Below are positions 1-4,957 of a stretch of 5,982 nt of DNA, one piece after another. The position numbers and the translations under genes are program-made. The notes below the pieces were generated by a model, which worked only from the letters and a program-made list of their open reading frames with translations, was not told the origin of the DNA and made no database searches. Within the stretch, counting starts at the first letter, position 1. Each line of letters begins with the position of its first letter. This stretch comes from CAZQNF01 sp964403325 (GTDB lineage: Bacteria; Patescibacteriota; Patescibacteriia; Magasanikbacterales; GWA2-37-8): contig CAYOFO010000062.1 of assembly GCA_964403325.1 (NCBI GenBank), positions 1 to 5,982 of the forward strand, written 5' to 3'.

Positions 1-2
1 TC

Positions 3-413
3 TACGCCGACCGTGAAACCGGCTCAATTGAACGTGCTATAAAAGAAACCGATCGCCGTCGAAAAATTCAGCTGGCCTATAACGAGGCGCATGGCATTAC
101 ACCCAAAACCATTGAGAAAAATATCCGTAATATTTTGGAAGAATTTGGTATTAGTGAGACGCAAGAAAAAACCAAGCGTGGCAAACGCGGACGCGATAAA
201 CTCTCTACCACGGATCTGGATCTGATCGGCGACACGCGACCGCTGAAAGAAATTATAAAAGATAAAGAAATGCAAATGAGAGAAGCGGCGCAAAAATTGG
301 AGTTTGAGCTGGCGGCAATTTTGCGTGACGAAGTGCGTGAGTTGCATGCGCGGATGAAAACATCGGGGGAGGAAACAAAAAAGAAAGTCGGTCGCAAAAA
401 GAAACCGGAATAA
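3..413 (+). CDS. uvrB: UvrABC excinuclease subunit B, C-terminal part (5' end outside the window)
   Basis: This is the last 136 residues of UvrB, the DNA-dependent ATPase/helicase-like subunit that UvrA loads at damaged sites and that then recruits UvrC in cytoplasmic nucleotide excision repair. The start of the segment (YADRETGSIERAIKETDRRR, then QLAYNEAHGITPKTI) matches the conserved end of the UvrB helicase core. A basic linker (KRGKRGRDK) follows, and then the C-terminal UVR motif, a predicted helical hairpin beginning at LKEIIKDKEMQ and running through KLEFELAAILRDEVREL, which in this family contacts UvrC and UvrA. The tail is very lysine-rich (KKKVGRKKKPE). The reading frame enters from outside the window and ends in TAA at 411-413. 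The next gene on the strand begins within about 35 bases, so the two may be co-transcribed. Composition is AT-leaning and similar to uvrA. Confidence 0.96.
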   Translation, partial: YADRETGSIERAIKETDRRRKIQLAYNEAHGITPKTIEKNIRNILEEFGISETQEKTKRGKRGRDKLSTTDLDLIGDTRPLKEIIKDKEMQMREAAQKLEFELAAILRDEVRELHARMKTSGEETKKKVGRKKKPE

Positions 414-446
414 AATGTGTTATTTGGTATATTATTACTATTTTGT

Positions 447-659
447 ATGCTCGGAAAAATAGGTAGCCTCAAAAAACATCATCAGTTGGTTTTTACTCTT
501 ATTGTGATGTCGGGAATGGTAGGGGTATGGCGCGGAGTGTGGGGACTGCTTGACATGTATTTTTTTCCCGGAAATTTGGCTGTTAGCTACGCTTTGTCAG
601 CGGTAGGAGGAATCTTAATTATCGCTTTGACGCATTATACTATTGATAAATTGGTGTAA
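447..659 (+). CDS. Small two-helix membrane protein of unknown function
   Basis: A 70-residue protein if it starts at ATG 447. A basic N-terminus (KIGSLKKHH) is followed by two hydrophobic segments, about residues 14-35 (LVFTLIVMSGMVGVWRGVWG) and 44-65 (LAVSYALSAVGGILIIAL), joined by a short DMYFFPGN turn. This predicts a helical hairpin in the cytoplasmic membrane. The WRGVWGLLDMYFFP core resembles, from memory, small hypothetical membrane proteins common in candidate-phylum genomes; no function is known to me. A GTG at 417, three bases after the uvrB stop and preceded by a weak GGAA, would add ten hydrophobic residues in the same frame. I prefer ATG 447 because the protein then begins with the charged segment. 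Neither start has a strong ribosome binding site, so translation may depend on coupling to uvrB. A terminator follows at 683. Confidence 0.75.
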   Translation: MLGKIGSLKKHHQLVFTLIVMSGMVGVWRGVWGLLDMYFFPGNLAVSYALSAVGGILIIALTHYTIDKLV

Positions 660-682
660 TGGTTTTATAAAATTGAATGGTC

Positions 683-711
683 AAACCCCTCCCTGTTATG
701 GAGGGGTTTTT
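683..711 (+). terminator. Intrinsic terminator after uvrB and the small membrane gene
   Basis: A perfect 10-bp stem (AAACCCCTCC at 683-692 pairing with GGAGGGGTTT at 700-709) has a 7-base loop and runs into a TTTT tract. It lies 24 bases after the stop of the small membrane gene and separates the uvrB transcript from the GC-rich peptidase gene. The A-tract on the 5' side means it could also act in reverse, but no minus-strand gene converges here. Confidence 0.9.
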
Positions 712-715
712 AGCC

Positions 716-744
716 TTGATTTATGGGGGAAAATGTGCTAGGGT
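716..744 (+). promoter_or_regulatory. Candidate promoter for the M1 aminopeptidase gene
   Basis: TTGATT (716-721) and TAGGGT (739-744) are separated by 17 bases, and the second box is preceded by TGC, an extended -10 feature. It sits directly after the terminator and would give a leader of about 38 bases before ATG 789. The -10 match is only three of six, so this is a suggestion. A better -35 hexamer, TTGACA at 764-769, has no usable -10 before the coding region. Confidence 0.35.
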
Positions 745-775
745 CGGAGTGTGTAAGCGAACTTTGACAAATTGA

Positions 776-782
776 AGAAAGG
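776..782 (+). promoter_or_regulatory. Ribosome binding site that decides the peptidase start
   Basis: AGAAAGG lies immediately before an ATG at 783 (no spacing) and six bases before a second in-frame ATG at 789. The spacing favours 789, which removes two residues (Met-Val) from the longest possible protein. Confidence 0.6.
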
Positions 783-788
783 ATGGTC

Positions 789-2699
789 ATGCGGACTGCT
801 GCGAGGATCATTATCCTGGGAATCTTGGTTTTTGTTGGATGCCTTAACCAGCGTTCGGTCATCGTGACCGCGCTAGCGCCAGCCGTAATTGGGTCGACGG
901 CTTTTGCTAACGACCCACACTCGGTGTGGAGGCCTGACCAGGCGCAGATGGAGCACCTGGTCTGGCAGGAGCGGGTTGACTCTGCCCGGAAAGCTCTTTG
1001 CGGCACGGCGATCTGGCACTTCGTCCGCCCGGCGGGTGGCCAGCTCGATCTCGACACCCGCGACCTCAAGGTTGAGCGGGTCACCGACCTGCTCGGCCGG
1101 AAGATCCCGTTCCGACTGCACAAGGCCCACCCGGTGCTGGGTAGTCGGCTCCAGATCGCCCTGCCACCGGGCACGGCTGGAGTGAAGATCGATTACGAGA
1201 CCAGCCCGAACGCCAGTGGTCTGCAATGGCTCACGCCGGAGCAGACCGCGGGCAAGAAGTTTCCGTATCTATTCTCTCAGGCGCAGGCTATTCACGCCCG
1301 GAGCTTCGTGCCACTGCCGGACACGCCGGCAGTTCGGTTTACTTTCGATGCTGAGCTCACGGTCCCCAAGGAGCTTCGTGGGCTCATGGCTGGCGAGTTT
1401 GTTAGCCGCCAGGTCCATGGCACCACGGCCACCGAGCGTTGGCGGATGACGAAGCCTATTCCCAGTTACCTCCTTGCCATCGCGGTCGGGGATTTGGTCT
1501 CGCGAGAGATCGGACCTCGCTCGCGCGTCTGGGCTGAGCCGAGCGTGGTGGAGAAGGCCAGATACGAATTCGGTGAGATTGAGAAGTATCTCAAGATCGC
1601 CGAGCGTATTGTCGGGCCCTACCCCTGGGGCCGGTACGACATCCTTGTCATGCCGCCGAGCTTTGCCCACGGCGGCATGGAAAATCCCATGCTCACCTTT
1701 GTGTCGCCCACCCTCCTGGTGGGCGACCGAAGCGCTGTGGACGTCATTGTCCACGAGCTGGCGCACTCGTGGGCCGGGAATCTCACGGGTGGAGCCTCCT
1801 CTGCTCGCGATTTCTGGCTCAACGAGGGGCTGACATCCTACCTGGAGCGGCGCTTCTCGGAAGCGCATCTCGGGCAGGAGGCAGCCGCCCTCAGCTGGGC
1901 GCTCGCCTGGAAGGATCTGCAAAAGGCCGTCCAGGACCAAATCCGGGATGGCCACCCGGAGTGGACGGCTCTGGCGGCCCAGGTCGGGGCCGAGGTCGAC
2001 CCCGACGATGCCTACAGCGACGTCCCCTACGAGAAGGGGGCGTACTTCTTCCGCGAGTTGGAGCGGCTCGTGGGCAGGGAGCGGTTCGACCGCTTCCTGC
2101 GGGCCTACTTCGGGCGGTTCGCCTTCCGCAATATCACCACCGAGCAGTTTCTGGCGTTTGTACGCCAGGAGTTACCAGAGGTGGTGGGGAAGGTAGATTT
2201 GCAGAAGTGGGTTTACGAGCCGGGCATGCCCACTGTCTCCTTGATGCCACGCTCCACGCGGCTCGAGGCCATCGAGGCCCTGAAGGGAGGACTGCCCAAC
2301 AACGAGCTAGCCGGTCGCTGGAGCCCAACGGAGTGGAAGCTCTATCTCGAGAGCTTGCCACATGCCTACCCGGCCACGCCCACCACTCGCGAGCTGTGCC
2401 ACCAGCTCGAGGCGCGGTTCGGCCTTACGGCACGGCCGAACCTCGAGATTGCCACCTCTTGGCTCGAGGTGGCGATCCTGGCCGGGTACACCACCCAGGC
2501 CGTGTTGGCACGCGCCGAGCGGGTGGTAGGGGAGGTGGGTCGTATGAAGTTCTTGAAGCCGCTGTACAAGGCGGTTTACAAGAACTTGACGACCCGCTTC
2601 TACGCCCTCTTGTGGGCGCGCCGGTTCGGCCCGCGCTACCACCCCATCGCCGTTAAGGCGGTGGAGGGGATTATCGCGCCGCCCCCGCCCAAGCCCTAG
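789..2699 (+). CDS. Secreted M1-family zinc aminopeptidase, leukotriene A4 hydrolase type
   Basis: A 636-residue protein with all three LTA4H-type regions, predicted to remove N-terminal residues from peptides outside the cytoplasmic membrane. Residues 1-40 form a signal peptide (basic MRTAAR, hydrophobic core, likely cleavage after AFA). The N-terminal domain carries SQAQAIHARS, where Q164 and Q166 match LTA4H substrate-binding glutamines. GGMEN is at 295-299. HELAH at 322-326 gives zinc ligands H322 and H326 and catalytic E323; the third ligand is E346 in LNEGLTSYLERR. DDAYSDVPYEKG supplies D406, Y409 and Y414, equivalent to human D375, Y378 and Y383. The C-terminal helical domain keeps GRMKF (R585, K587), equivalent to R563/K565, which bind the substrate carboxylate. 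The HExxH-to-E spacing is 19 instead of 18. GC-rich codons contrast with both flanks, suggesting transfer. Peptide scavenging is a plausible role (inference); epoxide hydrolase activity is not implied. Confidence 0.93.
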   Translation: MRTAARIIILGILVFVGCLNQRSVIVTALAPAVIGSTAFANDPHSVWRPDQAQMEHLVWQERVDSARKALCGTAIWHFVRPAGGQLDLDTRDLKVERVTDLLGRKIPFRLHKAHPVLGSRLQIALPPGTAGVKIDYETSPNASGLQWLTPEQTAGKKFPYLFSQAQAIHARSFVPLPDTPAVRFTFDAELTVPKELRGLMAGEFVSRQVHGTTATERWRMTKPIPSYLLAIAVGDLVSREIGPRSRVWAEPSVVEKARYEFGEIEKYLKIAERIVGPYPWGRYDILVMPPSFAHGGMENPMLTFVSPTLLVGDRSAVDVIVHELAHSWAGNLTGGASSARDFWLNEGLTSYLERRFSEAHLGQEAAALSWALAWKDLQKAVQDQIRDGHPEWTALAAQVGAEVDPDDAYSDVPYEKGAYFFRELERLVGRERFDRFLRAYFGRFAFRNITTEQFLAFVRQELPEVVGKVDLQKWVYEPGMPTVSLMPRSTRLEAIEALKGGLPNNELAGRWSPTEWKLYLESLPHAYPATPTTRELCHQLEARFGLTARPNLEIATSWLEVAILAGYTTQAVLARAERVVGEVGRMKFLKPLYKAVYKNLTTRFYALLWARRFGPRYHPIAVKAVEGIIAPPPPKP

Positions 2700-2710
2700 C
2701 TGGGCGCCAT

Positions 2711-2761
2711 GCCTTGACCCACGCTCCGTCGGCGTTGCCTGGGTCAGGGCACTTGTTTTTT
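2711..2761 (+). terminator. Intrinsic terminator of the peptidase gene
   Basis: GCCTTGACCCA (2711-2721) pairs with TGGGTCAGGGC (2740-2750), an 11-bp stem with one G-T pair. A small inner pairing (ACGC with GCGT) lies inside the loop. A run of six T at 2756-2761 follows. It starts 12 bases after the peptidase stop and shares that gene's GC-rich character, so it may have arrived with the gene. Confidence 0.8.
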
Positions 2762-2767
2762 AACGAT

Positions 2768-2803
2768 GGGCCGGAGAAGTTGGAATTTTTCCTTCTCCGG
2801 CCC
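2768..2803 (+). repeat. Perfect 12-bp GC-rich hairpin downstream of the peptidase gene
   Basis: GGGCCGGAGAAG (2768-2779) and CTTCTCCGGCCC (2792-2803) are exact inverted copies with a 12-base loop. No proper T-tract follows on either strand, so this is not a standard intrinsic terminator. It could be a back-up stop, a 3'-end stabilising structure, or the remains of a terminator. The strand is nominal, since a perfect inverted repeat can fold in either transcript. Confidence 0.7.
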
Positions 2804-2835
2804 TGGTTTCCTTCTGGTTGTAAAGAGAAAAGAGT

Positions 2836-2859
2836 ACAGGACTTTGGGCCTGTTTTTTT
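2836..2859 (+). terminator. Weak terminator-like hairpin with a seven-T tract
   Basis: ACAGG (2836-2840) pairs with CCTGT (2849-2853) around an 8-base loop and continues into seven T (2853-2859). The stem is only five pairs, so termination would be inefficient. It is the third hairpin in a row after the peptidase gene. Confidence 0.45.
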
Positions 2860-2927
2860 ATTATAAAGCCGTAATAGGCTAGTAGGTAGGGCTATAAAAT
2901 ATTTCTCAGCAGAGCGATTCTGTTCAT

Positions 2928-3000
2928 AAAAAACCCGCCCGGATACCCGGTGGCCTCTGTCGCAGGGTCGGGTTCATTATAAAATTTAGTTATAAACCCG
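2928..3000 (-). terminator. Minus-strand terminator with a competing upstream arm
   Basis: Read on the minus strand, AACCCG (2974-2969) pairs with CGGGTT (2937-2932) and the transcript runs into six T (2933-2928). Counting three more G-C pairs across one bulged base gives a 9-bp stem. It lies about 170 bases past the stop of the small minus-strand gene and is the best candidate terminator for that pair. Another CGGGTT (minus strand, 3000-2995) can pair with the same AACCCG, and that stem extends to about 10 bp across a 3-base bulge using TATAA/TTATA. The two folds exclude each other, an attenuator-like arrangement. Confidence 0.5.
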
Positions 3001-3077
3001 GTGGTTGGTAGTTTGGTGTGTTGGAAAATAAAAAATTTCCAAGAGAATTATTGGAAATTTATTTCAAACCACTTTTT
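3001..3077 (+). repeat. AT-rich inverted repeats, possible weak + strand terminator
   Basis: AAATTTCCAA (3033-3042) and TTGGAAATTT (3051-3060) form a perfect 10-bp stem with an 8-base loop. A third copy of the arm, TTGGAAA at 3021-3027, can compete for the middle copy. GTGGTT (3001-3006) and AACCAC (3067-3072) could close the whole segment, followed by five T (3073-3077). No gene ends just upstream, so the role is unclear. Confidence 0.4.
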
Positions 3078-3146
3078 ATTTATAGTTCGCCAAGAATTTT
3101 TAAATTTTAAAATACTGGATGGTAAAGCCTGCTTTTATTTTGTTCA

Positions 3147-3383
3147 CTAGCGAGTGTCGCTGCAAGGAGGTATGGCATTACAGCTACCTGGATCGACTTC
3201 TCCAACACAACAAAGACCAGAGCTGCTAATTTCCATTTGGTCACTGGTGAGGGCTTGAGGACGAGAAGATGGAATTTCTGTTAAAACATAAGGAGGATTT
3301 TCCGGCTGCGGCGTAGTGGTGGTTAGGGGCGCATCGGCAGCGAAGAGGAGAGCGGTAAGAGCAAGGTCGCGTTTTTTGGGCAT
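3147..3383 (-). CDS. Small, probably exported four-cysteine protein, function unknown
   Basis: A 78-residue protein starting at ATG 3383 and ending in TAG at 3147. The N-terminus looks like a short export signal: basic MPKKRD, hydrophobic LALTALLFA, then ADA as a possible cleavage site near residue 17. The middle is rich in proline, threonine and serine (TTTTPQPENPP, TEIPSSRPQ). The C-terminus holds four cysteines, C58, C59, C68 and C74, in a glycine/proline-rich context that could form disulfides outside the cell. I do not recognise the family. It starts 28 bases after the stop of the 478-residue membrane protein on the same strand, so the two probably share a transcript. No clear ribosome binding site precedes the ATG, which lowers confidence. 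Codon choice looks like real coding sequence. A modified-peptide precursor is conceivable, but no processing enzyme lies in the window. Confidence 0.5.
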   Translation of the reverse strand: MPKKRDLALTALLFAADAPLTTTTPQPENPPYVLTEIPSSRPQALTSDQMEISSSGLCCVGEVDPGSCNAIPPCSDTR

Positions 3384-3411
3384 AGGTTTTGTACTTAAGA
3401 AGTAGTAAAAA

Positions 3412-4848
3412 TTATTTATGGCGACGGCTAAAGAGGTGTTTTTGTTGGGCGTGCTCTAGAAGTTTTTTGGCCAATATTGAAAAATTGGGTGGCGCGGTAA
3501 TGGTATGGTTCACTGTATCAAGAGTTGGAATGGCGGTTATTTCAGCGTCGCTAAGATGAATTTTTTGAGCCACGGCAATAGTATGTCTTGGCTCCATGAG
3601 CAGTTTTATATTTTCTATAATGTTAGAAGAATGGGGTTTTACTTGTGCGCCAAGCACATCATAAAGAGCTTGGTCTAACGCGTGTTCAATGTAGCGTGAT
3701 TCTGCGCGCGCTCCCCAACGGTAAATCTGAGGTTCTTTTTTTTCTGAATTTTCTGTAAGTGGGGTTTTTGCTTTATCCAAGGATTCTTGTGTAGTTTTTT
3801 CTTTTTGACCTTCTTTAATTTCTTTGTTTTGTTTGGGAGGAGTATCTTTGGTCAGAGTTTGCACACCGGGTGATTCGTTGGCTTTGTAAATTAATGTTGC
3901 TGCGCCAGCCAGCCCGAGAAAAAAAACGGCTCGCCGGGCGGTGCGTTTAAACCAACTTTGAGGCATTTCGCGTTTAAAACCCTGCGCGCTGGCGGTTTGA
4001 GTTTGACTGGTAGTAGAGTGAGAAGAAACTTCTTCGGGCACTGGTTCGGGGTGAGACAGATCGGTAAGATCTACTTCAAAATCAGGCGGTGGGGGAGCGA
4101 CGGTGTCGGTGAAAGCAATATCGAGAGGTGGTATGGCTGGGGTAGGTTCTACTTGTTCTTTAGAACTCATTGGTTCTGGTTTTGGGTGTTGAAAAGCAGT
4201 GTTTGGAGGTGTTCTCAAAGCACGAGCGGTTTCTATGCTGTCGTCCACAGCGATTTGTTCGGTAATTTCGTAGGCGAGCGCTGCGAGTTGGTGGGAAAAT
4301 TGGGCGGTTTTTGATTGAGCGGGGAGGCTATCATTGGGGTAGGGGAAATCTTTGATGATATTTGGTGTGGATTTTTTTTCTGTTTCACTGGCCAGTTTTT
4401 TTATTTTTTCACGCAATCTTCGGCGTATACCAGGGTCTTGAATATCGGTAACAAGAATGAGCAGGTAAGAAAGTTGTTTGGTCCAACAATCAATGACGAG
4501 TTTGGAAATAGTATCAATGCGGTTTTGTCTTGGAGTGGTAGGGCGAATATTCTTTTTGTAGAATATAAAACTGTTTGCTACATCATCGAGCATGGCCTGG
4601 CCATAGCGAAGTTGTTGCTGGCTCGGGTTTGTTAAAAGTTGCAAAAAACGAGCTGGCGTTGCAAAAAATGCTTCTGTGTAGTTTTGGTTGGGATCGGGGG
4701 CGAATTCATGAAGATTCTCATTTCGCAAGGCAGTGAGTCGTTTGGAAAAATGGTGGATGGTAATGGCTTCAGGTGTGGAGCGCGTCAGCTCAAAACCATA
4801 AGAAGGCGAGTGTTCGGTTGAGGGCATAGTGTATGTAGTTACTTTCAT
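3412..4848 (-). CDS. Single-pass membrane protein with large N-terminal and small C-terminal domains, function unknown
   Basis: A 478-residue protein I cannot assign to a known family. Residues about 30-210 form a mostly helical region (AEAFFATPARFLQLL-like helices, RRRLREKIKKLASETEKK at about 142-159). Residues 212-290 are a proline-, acidic- and Ser/Thr-rich linker containing APPPP. A basic patch (FKRTARR) precedes one membrane segment at about 307-321 (AVFFLGLAGAATLIY). A Lys/Glu-rich stretch (335-372) leads to a C-terminal domain at about 375-470 (YRWGARAESRYIEHALDQAL and onwards). The positive-inside rule suggests the N-terminal part is cytoplasmic and the C-terminal domain outside. The C-terminal layout vaguely recalls domains at the ends of candidate-phylum surface proteins, from memory only. 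ATG 4848 is chosen because GAAGGTG lies five bases upstream; a TTG at 4887 would add 13 residues but has no such signal. Probably the first gene of a two-gene unit, divergent from uvrA. Confidence 0.85.
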   Translation of the reverse strand: MKVTTYTMPSTEHSPSYGFELTRSTPEAITIHHFSKRLTALRNENLHEFAPDPNQNYTEAFFATPARFLQLLTNPSQQQLRYGQAMLDDVANSFIFYKKNIRPTTPRQNRIDTISKLVIDCWTKQLSYLLILVTDIQDPGIRRRLREKIKKLASETEKKSTPNIIKDFPYPNDSLPAQSKTAQFSHQLAALAYEITEQIAVDDSIETARALRTPPNTAFQHPKPEPMSSKEQVEPTPAIPPLDIAFTDTVAPPPPDFEVDLTDLSHPEPVPEEVSSHSTTSQTQTASAQGFKREMPQSWFKRTARRAVFFLGLAGAATLIYKANESPGVQTLTKDTPPKQNKEIKEGQKEKTTQESLDKAKTPLTENSEKKEPQIYRWGARAESRYIEHALDQALYDVLGAQVKPHSSNIIENIKLLMEPRHTIAVAQKIHLSDAEITAIPTLDTVNHTITAPPNFSILAKKLLEHAQQKHLFSRRHK

Positions 4849-4853
4849 ACTAG

Positions 4854-4871
4854 CACCTTCTTTTAAAGAAG
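4854..4871 (-). promoter_or_regulatory. Ribosome binding site inside a palindrome
   Basis: On the minus strand GAAGGTG (4860-4854) sits five bases before ATG 4848 and fixes that start. It overlaps a 15-base perfect palindrome, CTTCTTT-T-AAAGAAG in + orientation (4857-4871). In the mRNA this could fold as a 6-bp hairpin with a 3-base loop, hiding part of the ribosome binding site. Confidence 0.6.
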
Positions 4872-4880
4872 TCACTTCCG

Positions 4881-4909
4881 TTGACAAACAGGCTCTCTCT
4901 CGTTAGAGT
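4881..4909 (+). promoter_or_regulatory. uvrA: Likely uvrA promoter
   Basis: A perfect -35 box, TTGACA (4881-4886), is followed after exactly 17 bases by TAGAGT (4904-4909), four of six matches to the -10 consensus. Transcription would begin near 4916, giving a leader of about 40 bases before uvrA ATG 4958. A second option, TTGAAT (4920-4925) with TTTTAT (4944-4949), would produce an almost leaderless message. No LexA-type box was recognised. Confidence 0.55.
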
Positions 4910-4937
4910 AGTATTACGTTTGAATTAAGCCTGTTTG
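4885..4937. repeat. 9-bp inverted repeat framing the divergent promoters
   Basis: CAAACAGGC (4885-4893) and GCCTGTTTG (4929-4937) are exact inverted copies, 44 bases centre to centre, close to four helical turns. The left arm overlaps the end of the uvrA -35 box and the right arm overlaps the weak minus-strand -35 box. This suits a pair of operator half-sites or an RNA stem; which one cannot be settled from sequence. Confidence 0.5.
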
Positions 4938-4939
4938 CA
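4911..4939 (-). promoter_or_regulatory. Candidate promoter of the divergent minus-strand genes
   Basis: On the minus strand TAATAC (4916-4911) is a good -10 box. The hexamer 17 bases upstream, TGCAAA (4939-4934), is a poor -35 match. It overlaps the expected uvrA start site, so the two divergent promoters would occupy the same DNA and could exclude each other. Confidence 0.35.
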
Positions 4940-4947
4940 GGTTTTTT
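4927..4947 (+). terminator. Terminator-like hairpin in the uvrA leader
   Basis: AAGCCTG (4927-4933) pairs with CAGGTTT (4938-4944), seven pairs including one G-T, around a TTTG loop, and the T-run extends to 4947. It ends about ten bases before the uvrA start codon, where a ribosome binding site would be expected. It could attenuate uvrA, or stop read-through from upstream if the leaderless-type promoter is used. Confidence 0.45.
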
Positions 4948-4957
4948 ATCGTTTTCT

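Larger units (their letters stand above)
2700..3146. other. Gene-free structured stretch between convergent genes
   Basis: About 450 bases between the peptidase stop and the stop of the small minus-strand gene hold no convincing reading frame, tRNA or known riboswitch that I can recognise. They contain at least five inverted repeats, described separately. GC content falls sharply after about 2805, and 3078-3120 is almost pure A/T (for example TTTTTAAATTTTAAAAT). A 9-base direct repeat, ACCCGGTGG, occurs at 2945-2953 and 2996-3004. Termination of the two convergent units is the simplest job for this region. Confidence 0.6.

Noticed and set aside
789..850. Lipoprotein signal in the peptidase (cysteine at residue 18 after FVG)
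   Set aside because: The lipobox would need Leu or a similar residue at -3, and the hydrophobic region continues past the Cys to a better AFA signal peptidase I site.
1269..1955. A 228-codon open frame on the minus strand within the peptidase gene
   Set aside because: GC-rich coding DNA lowers stop frequency and creates long antisense frames. The translation shows no recognisable motif, while the + strand frame carries the full M1 active site.
1769..2656. A 295-codon + strand open frame overlapping the peptidase in another frame
   Set aside because: It is very rich in Arg, Gly and Ala, as expected from an off-frame reading of GC-rich codons, and the true frame is secured by family residues over the same span.
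2933..2975. A possible T-box or other riboswitch on the + strand (CGGTGGCC near CGCAGGGTCGGGTT)
   Set aside because: The T-box core (GGTGG followed by ACCGCG) is not present and there is no + strand gene downstream within reach.
2945..3004. 9-base direct repeat ACCCGGTGG as a CRISPR or insertion-site signature
   Set aside because: There are only two copies, 51 bases apart, no array, no transposase and no longer flanking match. It is explained by the GC arms of the local hairpins.
3172..3258. A 28-codon + strand frame after a perfect AAGGAGG (3164-3170)
   Set aside because: The spacing to ATG is only one base and the frame lies antisense to the better-supported small cysteine protein. The match is probably chance.
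3958..4821. Three + strand open frames (118, 106 and 60 codons) opposite the membrane protein gene
   Set aside because: Their translations are rich in Phe, Trp, Gly and Cys with no motif and no ribosome binding sites, typical of antisense shadows.
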